A stretch of DNA of 40,428 nt from Ruminococcus sp. (GTDB lineage: Bacteria; Bacillota; Clostridia; Oscillospirales; Ruminococcaceae). Both the position numbers and the translations under genes were made by a program. The notes below the pieces were generated by a model. The model worked only from the letters and a program-made list of their open reading frames with translations, had not been told where the DNA came from and did not search any database. Positions within the stretch are counted from its first letter, which is position 1. Every line of letters starts with the position of its first letter. The DNA is taken from positions 1 through 40,428 of the forward strand of contig JAFXAJ010000014.1 in NCBI GenBank assembly GCA_017517145.1, in the 5' to 3' direction. Shown here one piece after another: positions 29,759 to 39,400 of the stretch.

Positions 29759-31618
29759 ATGTGCGGAATTGTAGGCTTTACTAACAAAATTGACGGTTCA
29801 AACAAGGTTATCGCCGATATGATGGACAAAATCCGTCACAGAGGCCCTGACGCAGAGGGCAGCTATGTTGACGAGAATATTGCCCTCGGTCATCGCAGAT
29901 TGAGCATCATTGACGTTTCTTCTTCGGGCAACCAGCCGATTTTCAACGAGGACGGCTCAATGGTTATTGTTTTCAACGGCGAAATTTACAATTACCGTGA
30001 AATACGTGAAAATCTCATAAAAGCAGGTCATATCTTCAAACCAAATACCGATACGGAAGTGCTTATTCACGGCTATGAGGAATTCGGCGAAAAACTGCTG
30101 AATATGCTCCGTGGAATGTTCTCATTTGTTATCTGGGACAAGAAAAATAAAGAGTTTTTCGGTGCAAGGGATTTTTTCGGCATAAAGCCCATGTACTACG
30201 CCGTAATGGATAAGACATTTATGTTCGGCTCGGAGATAAAAAGCTTTCTTGCTCATCCCCATTTCAAAAAGGAATTGAATACAACAGCACTGGAAAATTA
30301 CCTGACATTTCAGTATTCACCCACAAGGGAGACGTTTTTCAAGAATGTCTATAAGCTTATGCCTGCCCATTATTTCCGCTTAAAGGACGGCAGATTGCAG
30401 ATAAAACGCTATTGGGACGTTAACTTCAGCGCTGATGAAAAGCCGTCTCTTGAAAATTGGGTAGAGCGCATTTCCGACACCTTCCGCAATTCCGTTGAAG
30501 CTCACAAAATAGCCGATGTTGAAGTTGGTTCATTCCTGTCAAGCGGCGTAGATTCAAGCTATGCGGCGGCTGTTGCTGAGGTTGACAAGACCTTTACTGT
30601 TGGATTCGGAACTGATGAAAAATATAACGAAATCGGCTGGGCAAAAGAATTTTCAAAGGCTATCGGCAAGGAGAACACAAGCAAGGTTATTACTCCCGAG
30701 GAATATTGGGGAAGCCTTGAAAAAATCCAGTATCACATGGATGAACCCCTTGCAGACCCTTCTGCTGTTGCCCTCTATTTCGTGTGCAATATTGCCGCAG
30801 AAAAGCTGAAAGTAGTGCTTTCGGGAGAGGGAGCAGATGAAATTTTCGGCGGATATAACGTCTACAGCGAGCCTGACGGTACTTTCTACGACAGGCTGCC
30901 TATGTCGGTCCGCAAGGGAATCCGTACAGCTGCGGAGAAGCTTCCTGCAAAGCGTGGTGTGAATTTCTTTGTCCGCAAGGGTAAGACCGTTGAAGAAAGA
31001 TTTATCGGCAACGCCTATATTTTTACGCCTGAGGAGAGAAAAAATCTGCTGAAAATAAAGACCGATGCACCTCATCCAATGGAGCTTACAAAGCCCTATT
31101 ACAGCCGTGTCAAAGGCAAGGACGATGTGACGAAAATGCAGTATCTTGACCTGAATATGTGGATGGCAGGGGATATTCTTCTCAAAGCCGACAAAATGAG
31201 TATGGCAAATTCACTGGAGCTGCGAGTACCTTTCCTTGATAAAGAAGTTATGGCTCTGGCGGAGAAGATACCTACGAAATACCGTGTAACTCATAAGAAC
31301 AGAACAGATGATACGAAATATATCACAAAGTATGCAATGCGACTTGCGGCAAAAAAGGATACTCCCGATAGTACGGCTAAAACAGCTGCAAAAAAAAAGC
31401 TGGGATTCCCTGTACCTATAAGGGTATGGCTTAAAGAGGATAAGTATTATAATATTGTTCGTGAGGCGTTTGAAAGTAAAAGCGCAGAGCAGTTTTTCAA
31501 TAGAGAACCTTTGATAAAGCTGCTTGACGACCACAAAAACGGAAAATGCGACAACAGCCGCAGAATCTGGACTGTGTTCATCTTCCTCGTGTGGTATAAA
31601 GTTTATTTTGAAAATTAA
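29759..31618 (+). CDS. asnB: Asparagine synthase (glutamine-hydrolysing)
   Basis: 619 residues, full length. It converts aspartate to asparagine with glutamine and ATP in the cytoplasm. The N-terminal glutaminase has Cys2 (MCGIVGFTN), 'IRHRGPDAEGSY', 'LGHRRLSIIDVS' and 'VFNGEIYNYREIRE'. The synthase half has the pyrophosphate loop 'SFLSSGVDSSYAAAV', 'VVLSGEGADEIFGGY' and 'DKMSMANSLELRVPFLDKEV'. The C-terminus 'KKKLGFPVPIRVWLKED' is typical. ATG with TGAGG upstream. The HD-domain gene starts 12 bases after the stop and pyrB follows, so asnB-HD-pyrB is probably one operon using aspartate or glutamine nitrogen. Confidence 0.96.
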   Translation: MCGIVGFTNKIDGSNKVIADMMDKIRHRGPDAEGSYVDENIALGHRRLSIIDVSSSGNQPIFNEDGSMVIVFNGEIYNYREIRENLIKAGHIFKPNTDTEVLIHGYEEFGEKLLNMLRGMFSFVIWDKKNKEFFGARDFFGIKPMYYAVMDKTFMFGSEIKSFLAHPHFKKELNTTALENYLTFQYSPTRETFFKNVYKLMPAHYFRLKDGRLQIKRYWDVNFSADEKPSLENWVERISDTFRNSVEAHKIADVEVGSFLSSGVDSSYAAAVAEVDKTFTVGFGTDEKYNEIGWAKEFSKAIGKENTSKVITPEEYWGSLEKIQYHMDEPLADPSAVALYFVCNIAAEKLKVVLSGEGADEIFGGYNVYSEPDGTFYDRLPMSVRKGIRTAAEKLPAKRGVNFFVRKGKTVEERFIGNAYIFTPEERKNLLKIKTDAPHPMELTKPYYSRVKGKDDVTKMQYLDLNMWMAGDILLKADKMSMANSLELRVPFLDKEVMALAEKIPTKYRVTHKNRTDDTKYITKYAMRLAAKKDTPDSTAKTAAKKKLGFPVPIRVWLKEDKYYNIVREAFESKSAEQFFNREPLIKLLDDHKNGKCDNSRRIWTVFIFLVWYKVYFEN

Positions 31619-31630
31619 AAGGGGGCATTT

Positions 31631-32299
31631 ATGGCAAGTCTTGTAACTTATAAGTATATCAAACAGAATCCCGACATTATGGAGTATATCCGCCGTGCAG
31701 ACAAAACCCTCGAAGCAATGGGGTATACGGAACATTCATTTCCTCATGTTGAGCGTGTAGCGGCAACTTCTGCAATGGTGCTTGAAACACTGGGATATGA
31801 CGAGCGAACAATCGAGCTGGCGAAAATTGCGTCAATCATGCACGACATAGGCAACGTCATAAACAGGATAGACCATGCACAAAGCGGCGCAGTAATGGCG
31901 TTCCGACTCCTTGATAATCTGAGTATGCCCGCAGCGGAGATATGCTCCGTAATTGCGGCAATCGGCAATCATGACGAGGGTACTGCACAGCCTCTTGACG
32001 CTATTTCTGCGGCAATGATAATCGGTGATAAAACCGATGTCCGCCGCAGCCGTGTGCGCAATACCGACCTGACAACCTTTGACATTCACGACCGTGTAAA
32101 TTATGCGGTTGAGATGTCGTCGGTACGCTTCAGCGAGGATAAAAGCTCAATAATACTGGAGCTGCAGATTGATACGGAAATATCGTCTGTAATGGAATAT
32201 TTCGAGATATTCATGAACCGTATGCTGCTTTGCCGCCGTGCGTCTGAATTTCTCGGAGTGAATTTTGAAATGATTGTAAACGGAAGTAAAATTCTGTAA
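31631..32299 (+). CDS. HD-domain phosphohydrolase
   Basis: 222 residues. The HD motif set is complete: 'HSFPHVERVAATSAMVLETL' (first His), 'ASIMHDIGNVINRIDHAQSG' (the HD pair), 'VIAAIGNHDEG' (later His) and 'AAMIIGDKTDVRRSRVRN' (final Asp). A C-terminal alpha/beta part of about 90 residues follows. HD enzymes hydrolyse phosphate esters of nucleotides; the substrate here is unknown. The start ATG has AAAGGGGG upstream. It sits tightly between asnB and pyrB, 12 and 29 bases apart, which would suit a nucleotide-related role, but this is inference. Confidence 0.9.
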   Translation: MASLVTYKYIKQNPDIMEYIRRADKTLEAMGYTEHSFPHVERVAATSAMVLETLGYDERTIELAKIASIMHDIGNVINRIDHAQSGAVMAFRLLDNLSMPAAEICSVIAAIGNHDEGTAQPLDAISAAMIIGDKTDVRRSRVRNTDLTTFDIHDRVNYAVEMSSVRFSEDKSSIILELQIDTEISSVMEYFEIFMNRMLLCRRASEFLGVNFEMIVNGSKIL

Positions 32300-32328
32300 A
32301 TACATATAATATACGGAGGTTTAAAATT

Positions 32329-33411
32329 ATGCAGTCAGAATATCAGCACCTTATTGATCTCAGTGATTATCCTGTAAGCTGGTGGACAAAGCTTATTGAG
32401 CTTGGCGTAAAAATCAAGGAAAATCCCCAGAATTACGCCCACGAGTGTGACGGAAAGATTATGGCAACGCTGTTTTATGAGCCGTCCACAAGAACACAGA
32501 TGTCCTTTCAGACGGCAATGCTTCGACTTGGCGGACGTATCATTGGTTTTGACAACCCTGCAAATTCTTCCGTATCAAAGGGAGAGACTATAAAGGACAC
32601 AACGAAGATAGTTAGCAGCTATGCGGATATTCTCGTAATGCGCCACCCCATAGCAGGTGCGGCAAAGGCAGCTTCAATAAGTGCGGATTGTCCCGTAATC
32701 AACGCAGGCGACGGCGGACATCTTCATCCCACACAGACTCTGACAGATTTACTTACACTGAAAATTGAGAAAAATACATTAAGCAGTTTGACAATAGGTC
32801 TCTGCGGCGATCTTATCAACGGCAGAACGGTACACTCTCTCTGCAAGGCACTGAGTATGTTTGAGGGCAATAAGTTCATTTTCATATCAACTCCCGAACT
32901 GAGAATGCCTGCGTATATCAAGGATATAATTATAGCTAACGGCAGTACATTTGAGGAAGTTGATGCCCTTGACGAGGTAATCGGCAGTCTTGATGTGCTT
33001 TATATGACACGTATTCAGCAGGAACGTTTTGCAAGCCATGAAGAATATCTTGCACAGAAGAACACTTATGTCCTTGACAGAAATAAGATGCTTCTTGCTA
33101 AAAAGGATATGATAGTGCTTCATCCTCTGCCCAGAGTTGATGAAATCACAGTTGAGGTTGACGAGGACAGCCGTGCTATGTACTTCACACAGGCGAAATA
33201 CGGCGTATATGCACGAATGGCGCTGATTCTCACTATTCTCAGCGAGAAGAACGGTTCAGAAACTTTAAAGGGCAAGGTGTACAGCGGTGTACGCTGTGAA
33301 AACCCAAAATGCATCACAAATCACGAGGAATACCTGCCTAAGAGCTTCCATTTCAGCGGTGACGAAACTCTCCTTGAATGTGAGTATTGCGATGAGAGAA
33401 AGTTGATATAA
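32329..33411 (+). CDS. pyrB: Aspartate carbamoyltransferase fused to a PyrI-type zinc domain
   Basis: 360 residues. Residues 1 to about 312 are a catalytic subunit: 'LFYEPSTRTQMSFQTAMLRL' (carbamoyl phosphate loop STRT), 'VMRHPIAGAA', 'INAGDGGHLHPTQTLTDLL' and 'VLHPLPRVDEI'. It makes carbamoyl-aspartate, the first committed pyrimidine step. The extra tail of about 45 residues holds Cys323-x4-Cys328 and Cys351-x2-Cys354 (CENPKCITNHEEYLPKSF, ECEYCDE). That is the spacing and sequence of the zinc domain of the regulatory chain PyrI (CPNxxCI...CKYC), but the nucleotide-binding allosteric domain is missing. RBS GGAGG lies upstream. Third gene after asnB and the HD protein; no pyrimidine attenuator is seen. 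Confidence 0.93.
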   Translation: MQSEYQHLIDLSDYPVSWWTKLIELGVKIKENPQNYAHECDGKIMATLFYEPSTRTQMSFQTAMLRLGGRIIGFDNPANSSVSKGETIKDTTKIVSSYADILVMRHPIAGAAKAASISADCPVINAGDGGHLHPTQTLTDLLTLKIEKNTLSSLTIGLCGDLINGRTVHSLCKALSMFEGNKFIFISTPELRMPAYIKDIIIANGSTFEEVDALDEVIGSLDVLYMTRIQQERFASHEEYLAQKNTYVLDRNKMLLAKKDMIVLHPLPRVDEITVEVDEDSRAMYFTQAKYGVYARMALILTILSEKNGSETLKGKVYSGVRCENPKCITNHEEYLPKSFHFSGDETLLECEYCDERKLI

Positions 33412-33415
33412 TAAG

Positions 33416-33441
33416 AAATCCCCCGAAAAATCGGGGGATTT
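33416..33441. terminator. Bidirectional terminator between pyrB and glnN
   Basis: AAATCCCCCGA, loop AAAA, TCGGGGGATTT: an 11-bp perfect stem between convergent genes. Confidence 0.92.
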
Positions 33442-33448
33442 AATATTA

Positions 33449-35539
33449 TTATACGTTGTAGATAATCTCGGAATAAGTAGGAATAGGCCAGCAGCTGATA
33501 GGCATATTAATTTCAATTTCATCTGCAATTTCACGCATAATGTTCATTTCAGCAAGAACATAATCGTGATAGAATTCAGCCTGTTTCTGTATTTCTTTGA
33601 TAGCGCAGGCATCAGTCTCAACCTTTTCAAGACGATTGATAGAATCGTAAAGCTTATCGGTGAGGTCGCTGAGCTTTTCGGCAATTTTTGTTTCAGTTTT
33701 TGCAGTTACGCCGATTCCATTCTTAGTAGCGATAGAACGGCAGAGCTTGTCGAGATAGTCCAGAGCCGCAGGAAGAAGCTGTTTTCTTGCCATTTCAACC
33801 ATGGTGCGAGCCTCTATTCTGCGTGTTTTAGAGTATTTTTCAAGATGAATCTCAGTACGTGCCATAAGCTCATTTTTATTGAATATGCCATGCTTGCGGA
33901 GAATACGGAGATTCTTTTCATCAGTATAGTGAGGCATACAGTGAACGATTGAGGGATAGTTGGGCAGACCTCTGCGCTCAGCTTCAAGTACCCAATCGTT
34001 AGAGTATCCGTCGCCATTGAAGATAATGCGGCGGTGTTCCTTGAGAACTTCCTTGAGAACCTTTTTCACTTCCTCCTCGAAGCAATCGCTGTCCTTAACA
34101 GGTTCAAGCTTATCTGCAAACCAGCAAAGCTCCTCTGCAACAATGGTATTCAGCAGAGCGTTGGGACAGCCGATATTATCAGATGAACCAACCATACGGA
34201 ATTCAAAACGATTTCCTGTGAATGCAAAGGGAGAAGTTCTGTTTCTGTCGGTGGAATCCTTGGGGAAGGAGGGGAGAGCATTTACGCCGATTTCAAAGGA
34301 TTTAGCTTCGGTTTTGTATACACCGTCCTCCTCGATAGCTTTGAGAACAGCATCAAGCTCCTCGCCGAGAAACATAGAGATGATAGCAGGGGGGGCTTCA
34401 TCTGCACCAAGACGGTGGTCATTTCCTGCTGAAGCAGCGGAAAGTCTCATTAAGTCGGCATATTCATCAACGCCCTTGATAAGAGCACAGAGAATAGTGA
34501 GGAACTGGAGATTTTCAATAGGCGTATCGCCGGGGTCAAGAAGATTCTGACCGTCATTTGTACGCATTGACCAGTTATTGTGCTTGCCTGAACCGTTTAC
34601 GCCTTCAAAGGGCTTTTCGTGGAGAAGGCATACAAGTCCATGTCTGAGAGCAACCTTTTCCATAACCTCCATGGTAAGCTCATTCTGGTCAGTACCAAGA
34701 TTTGATGTTGTAAATATAGGAGCCATTTCGTGCTGTGCAGGAGCTACCTCGTTATGCTTTGTGTGTGAATATACGCCGAGCTTCCAGAGTTCTTCGTCCA
34801 GTTCAGCCATATATGCCGCAATTCTGGGTTTAAGGTTAGCGAAATACTGGTCGTCAAGCTCCTGTCCCTTTGGAGGCTTCGCACCGAAAAGAGTTCTGCC
34901 TGTGAGAACGAGGTCTTCACGCTGGTCGAATTTTTCCTTGTCAATGAGGAAATATTCCTGTTCAGCGCCGACAGTGGAAGTTACACGGGTAACATTTTCA
35001 TTGCCGAACAGTTTGAGGAAGCGTACAGCAGCCTTACTGAGAGCGTCCATTGAGCGAAGCAGGGGAGTTTTCTTGTCGAGAGCTTCGCCTGTGTATGATA
35101 CGAATACGGTGGGGATATAGAGGCTGCCCTCTTTAACGAAGCAGTAGGAAGTGGGATCCCACGCAGTATAGCCTCTTGCGGAGCTTGTTTGTCTAAGACC
35201 GCCTGATGGGAAAGAGGATGCGTCAGGTTCACCCTTGATAAGAGCCTTGCCAGAAAATTCCATAAGAGCAGTACCGTTAGGACCGACACTGATGAAAGAG
35301 TCATGCTTTTCAGCGGTAGAGCCTGTCATAGGCTGGAACCAGTGTGTATAGTGGGTAGCGCCGAGAGCAAGAGCCCAGTCCTTGATAGCATTTGCCACAA
35401 CATCGGCGGTTTCAGTATCGAGAGGCTGACCTTTTTCCATTGTGCGTCTAAGATTTTTATATATATTTTTCGGCAGTTTATCTTTCATAATAGTTTCATT
35501 GAAAACGTTGCAGCCGAAAATCTCAGGAATATTAACCAT
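33449..35539 (-). CDS. glnN: Glutamine synthetase type III
   Basis: 696 residues, matching the GSIII family (about 700) and far longer than GSI. It forms glutamine from glutamate, ammonia and ATP. Characteristic blocks: '[18 protein letters not shown]', '[20 protein letters not shown]', '[20 protein letters not shown]', '[14 protein letters not shown]', '[13 protein letters not shown]' and '[19 protein letters not shown]'. GSIII is common in Bacteroides, cyanobacteria and ruminal clostridia, where it is often induced by low nitrogen. ATG 35539 has GAGGAG upstream. The leader contains two hairpins behind a TTGACC-17-TATAAT promoter. The gene stands alone and faces pyrB. Confidence 0.96.
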   Translation of the reverse strand: MVNIPEIFGCNVFNETIMKDKLPKNIYKNLRRTMEKGQPLDTETADVVANAIKDWALALGATHYTHWFQPMTGSTAEKHDSFISVGPNGTALMEFSGKALIKGEPDASSFPSGGLRQTSSARGYTAWDPTSYCFVKEGSLYIPTVFVSYTGEALDKKTPLLRSMDALSKAAVRFLKLFGNENVTRVTSTVGAEQEYFLIDKEKFDQREDLVLTGRTLFGAKPPKGQELDDQYFANLKPRIAAYMAELDEELWKLGVYSHTKHNEVAPAQHEMAPIFTTSNLGTDQNELTMEVMEKVALRHGLVCLLHEKPFEGVNGSGKHNNWSMRTNDGQNLLDPGDTPIENLQFLTILCALIKGVDEYADLMRLSAASAGNDHRLGADEAPPAIISMFLGEELDAVLKAIEEDGVYKTEAKSFEIGVNALPSFPKDSTDRNRTSPFAFTGNRFEFRMVGSSDNIGCPNALLNTIVAEELCWFADKLEPVKDSDCFEEEVKKVLKEVLKEHRRIIFNGDGYSNDWVLEAERRGLPNYPSIVHCMPHYTDEKNLRILRKHGIFNKNELMARTEIHLEKYSKTRRIEARTMVEMARKQLLPAALDYLDKLCRSIATKNGIGVTAKTETKIAEKLSDLTDKLYDSINRLEKVETDACAIKEIQKQAEFYHDYVLAEMNIMREIADEIEINMPISCWPIPTYSEIIYNV

Positions 35540-35568
35540 AAACTTAACTCCTCTTAAATAAAAGTGCG

Positions 35569-35610
35569 GCAGCAGAAAACTGCTGCTTTATGAGTTTTCA
35601 AACAAAACTC
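35569..35610 (-). promoter_or_regulatory. Tandem hairpins in the glnN leader
   Basis: Read on the minus strand, GAGTTTT-N5-AAAACTC (35610-35592) is followed by GCAGCAG-TTTT-CTGCTGC (35586-35569), then CGCACTTTTATTT before the ribosome site. The second stem plus T-rich tract could be an attenuator. The loops are not the hexaloops expected for ANTAR-protein targets, and no glutamine-riboswitch core was seen. Confidence 0.45.
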
Positions 35611-35618
35611 CAAGATAT

Positions 35619-35647
35619 ATTATATCATATTTTAAGTTTCAGGTCAA
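35619..35647 (-). promoter_or_regulatory. Promoter of glnN
   Basis: Minus strand TTGACC (35647-35642), 17-base spacer, TATAAT (35624-35619). It lies in the 326-base gap between glnN and the sigma gene, which otherwise holds the sigma promoter at 35719 and no gene. Confidence 0.8.
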
Positions 35648-35718
35648 TATTCCTTGCAGTAAATAGCCATTAAATAATATTGCCAATATCAGCAAGAAAT
35701 TATGAATTTTGCTGTTGC

Positions 35719-35747
35719 TTGACTGTATCTGATATTTATGATATAAT
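35719..35747 (+). promoter_or_regulatory. Promoter of the ECF sigma factor operon
   Basis: TTGACT (35719-35724), 17-base spacer, TATAAT (35742-35747): a housekeeping-type promoter about 120 bases before the start codon. In the leader, TGTAAC at 35773-35778 resembles ECF -35 elements, but no matching -10 could be fixed. Confidence 0.7.
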
Positions 35748-35865
35748 TTTATGGAAAATTTTTCGGAAATAATGTAACACTTTTTTTATATGCTTGGAGT
35801 AAGTGTATAGAATGCATTCAAAAGACTAAAACGGACTTGCAGAAGGTTCGGGAATGGGGTGAAAT

Positions 35866-36441
35866 ATGACCGATAAGGAATATCGGGAATTATGCGGAAA
35901 ATCCGAGACAGAGGCGCAGAACAGGCTTTATGAGGAATACATAGGCTATGTCTATGCCATAGTTTACAACAAGCTAAGAAGCTGTGCGGGAAATGAGGAT
36001 ATTGAGGAGTGCGTCAGCGATGTATTTCTTGCAGTATTTCTCAATTACCACAATAACAAAGGCTTTGACGGCGATCTCAAAGGATATATAGGTACTATAG
36101 CAAGCCGTAAGGCAATAAACAGATTTCACGCTATATCTGCGAAGAACGGCAGAACAGTTTCAATGGACGAAAGTTTTGCCAATATTCCTGACAACAGCAG
36201 GATTGAGGAAGATGCCGAAAAATCCGAAATGAGAGATACGCTGTTAAGGCTTGTGGAAAGTCTTGGAGATCCGGATTCCACCATAATTTTTCAGAAGTTT
36301 TACTATAACAGAAGTTCAAAGGAAATAGCCAAAAAGCTTTCAATGACATCTGGGGCGGTACGTGTACGATGCAGCAGAGCGCTGAGCAAGCTTGAAAAGC
36401 TGCTGTCAAGGGAAGGTATTACCCTGAAGGAGGGACTGTAA
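35866..36441 (+). CDS. ECF-type RNA polymerase sigma factor
   Basis: 191 residues with only sigma regions 2 and 4, the ECF layout. Region 2 covers about 17-90 ('EAQNRLYEEYIGYVYAIVYN', 'DIEECVSDVFLAVFLNYHNN', 'DLKGYIGTIASRKAINRFH'). Region 4 covers about 125-185 ('LGDPDSTIIFQKFYYNRSSK', 'EIAKKLSMTSGAVRVRCSRA', ending LSKLEKLL). It would direct RNA polymerase to a special promoter set. GGGGTG lies seven bases before the ATG. Its stop overlaps the start of the next gene (TAATG), the classic arrangement for a sigma factor and the membrane protein that holds or senses for it. Confidence 0.93.
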   Translation: MTDKEYRELCGKSETEAQNRLYEEYIGYVYAIVYNKLRSCAGNEDIEECVSDVFLAVFLNYHNNKGFDGDLKGYIGTIASRKAINRFHAISAKNGRTVSMDESFANIPDNSRIEEDAEKSEMRDTLLRLVESLGDPDSTIIFQKFYYNRSSKEIAKKLSMTSGAVRVRCSRALSKLEKLLSREGITLKEGL

Positions 36442-39400
36442 TGGACGAAAAGAATACTGTTGGATTTGACATACTGGAAAATGCCGAACTTGAAACTATT
36501 GACAGAATCGGGACTGATAGTGAAATGCTTGACGAAAAGACAAAAAAGAGGATTTTAGAAATGACAAGAAAAAGATATAATGACGCAATAAATAGCGGGA
36601 ATTCGGGGATTTACGATAATACAGAAAATATCGTTGAAAACGTTGAAGTTTATAGCAGAAAGAAAAGTACAAAAATAATCATGAGTGTGGTAAATACCGC
36701 TGCTGTTCTGGGACTTGCAGTTGGCTCGGTATTTCTGGTGAAAAATCTGGGCAGAGGGAATAATAATCCTGATAATCCGCTTATACCGCCTGATAGCACA
36801 TCTGTGGGAACAACAGAAACAGATATTGAAACAGCGGCAGTTAATGCTCTTGATTATCTTGTTGCAACAGATGAGTTTATTTCTTCTCTGGACTATGCCC
36901 AGATTGATATGAATGGAGATAATGTTCCTGAGCTTATTGCCCAGCTTCACTACGGTCCTTATTCTAAAGTATGTATTTTTCATTATGCTGACGGCAAATA
37001 TAATTTTGTAGAACAACTTATTCATTGTTCAGATGAACCTTTGATATGTCTTGATGAAAAACGCATATATACTTTTGATTACGAATGTGATTATGATTAC
37101 GAATTTGGTTATGGTTTTAATTGTCAGAGTTACAGTACTTGGGACGATGAATTGAATTTCACAGAGGGCGATAAGCTGGAGCGTGTCTGGGGACTTAACG
37201 AGGATAATACCTTCAGCTACCTCTTAAACGGTGAAATAATAAGCGAAGATGAATACAAGAATAAATCAGAAAACTTTGTGACAGGTACAAAAGCAGATGT
37301 AGAATTCAAAAATTTCTATGACAGATATTCATATATGGACGAAGTAGGAATGACAGATGAAGAACGTATTATAAGAGAAAGTATCTTTGAAGTAATCGAC
37401 TACAGAAATGATCCTTCGTATACAAAAACTTTCAACGCTAATGAGGACGTTTACAAAATCAGATACGGTTTCATTGACCTGAATGGTGATTCCGTTGATG
37501 AAATGATTATTCTTGAAGATTTCGTAGGAGCTTCTTATATTAACATTGCTTATTTAAATGGAAACGTATATTCTTCCATTATGATGGGTAATTCTGAAGA
37601 AATCAGATATGACGCTGAAAAACATAAGATGTATACTATACTTGATGATATTGAGGGTTATAAAACAATTATTGTGGATTATCTTGAAGGTTATGATTTC
37701 TTAGAATATGATTCCGGAGAAAGCAGTATTCCTCACGATTGGTATTCAGTATCATTTACGGATGACGGAGGATATATTATGTATATCTGCAATAACGAAC
37801 CTTGCGACAGAGCAGAATACGAAGCAGCTTTAGCAGAATTCGAAGCTTGCCCTGAGTTTAAAGTAGATTATACAACATATTCTGTAAAATATTTATCAGA
37901 AAATCCTGTTCAGAATCAGCCTGTCGGGCTGACACAGGAAGAAACAGCACGCAATCAGCGAATTGAAGAATACATTGACGAATTATATAATCAGTATAAC
38001 GTGACAGACGAGGAGCAGTTTTATAACTGCTTGGAAATAAAATACGCTTATCTTGATATTAACAATGATTCAGTATCGGAATTACTTATTTCTTATGATT
38101 TTATTGAAGCAGCAGCCGACGCTGCAGGTATAGGTTTAAACTATTTTGACGGTTCAAAATATATACCTATGGAAACGATGGCAAACGGTGATGACATGAA
38201 GTTTGATTTACAAAATCGTAGGTTATATGATTTAGTTGAAGGTCACGAAAACGGTTATTCGCTTTTTATAAAAACATGGGAAAATGTTGAGATTTCACAT
38301 GAATCAGATTTCTTCATATTACGGGATTTCTATTACTCAGGAATAGACCCATTTATAGGTGGCACAGGTGAACACGTTTATCTGCGTGATAACGAACCCT
38401 GCACAAAGGAAGAATACGAAAAGGCAATGGCAGAATATGAAAACTGTGTTGGTGCAGAGTTGAATTTTATCCCCTACACTGTAAAGAGAGAGTCAGCAGA
38501 GAAAACAGCACGCGATAAGCGACTTGAAGATGAAGTTCAGGACACTTTTAAATGTTATGAGAAGGTTATCGTAGATTTAAGCGTAGATGATTTAAAAATA
38601 GATTACGCTTATTTGGATATTAACAATGACTCAGTAGATGAATTGTTTATTCGTAGTAAAGTTCTTGATGTACCTGAGAGTGAAAGTACGATAATATGTT
38701 TTTTTAATGGAACAGAATATATATCTTTTATACGAATAGTTGTAGATGAGTTTAAGTTTGATTTGCAGAATCGTAAGTATTATGAAATTCTAAAAGCAAA
38801 CGATGATGATACTGATTATTTTACTTTAAGGATTTCCACGTGGGAAAACGTTGAGTTTTCAGATGGTGATCAGGATGCCCTTACATACTTTACAAGACTG
38901 GATACCTATGAAGAAGGCGGACGCTTTTATCTGCATGATTACAGCCGCTGCACAAAGGAAGAATATGACAAGGCAATAGCAGAATATGAAAACTGTGTTG
39001 GTGCAGAGTTGAATTTTATCCCCTACACTGTAAAGAAATCCTCTGGCGATGAAGTACAGACACCAAATAACGAAGAAACAATACAGACGACTATTGCCGC
39101 AACAAATAAACCCACACAGGAAATTCTTGACAAAGCAAGAGACGCAGCACTTGAAGCAAGATTTGATAAACATGATAAAAATAACTTTGTAAGTATGTAT
39201 TACGCTTATTACGACATAAACGATGATTCTGTTCCCGAATTGATTATAGACAATGAATTTAATCTGCATTGGGAAATGGAAATATACAAATTCAACAGCA
39301 CAGATTTTGAATTTAAAACTTCAGTTGAGCACACACAAGGCGTAATATTATGCAAATCAGAAAAAAGTATAGAAGGTCATGCAAAAACGCCTTCAATGGT

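Noticed and set aside
33960..35120. Long plus-strand open frames opposite glnN
   Set aside because: They are Ser/Arg-rich shadows of the well-supported glutamine synthetase gene.
35773..35778. TGTAAC as an ECF autoregulatory -35 element
   Set aside because: No credible -10 element lies at the right distance, and a housekeeping promoter upstream accounts for transcription.
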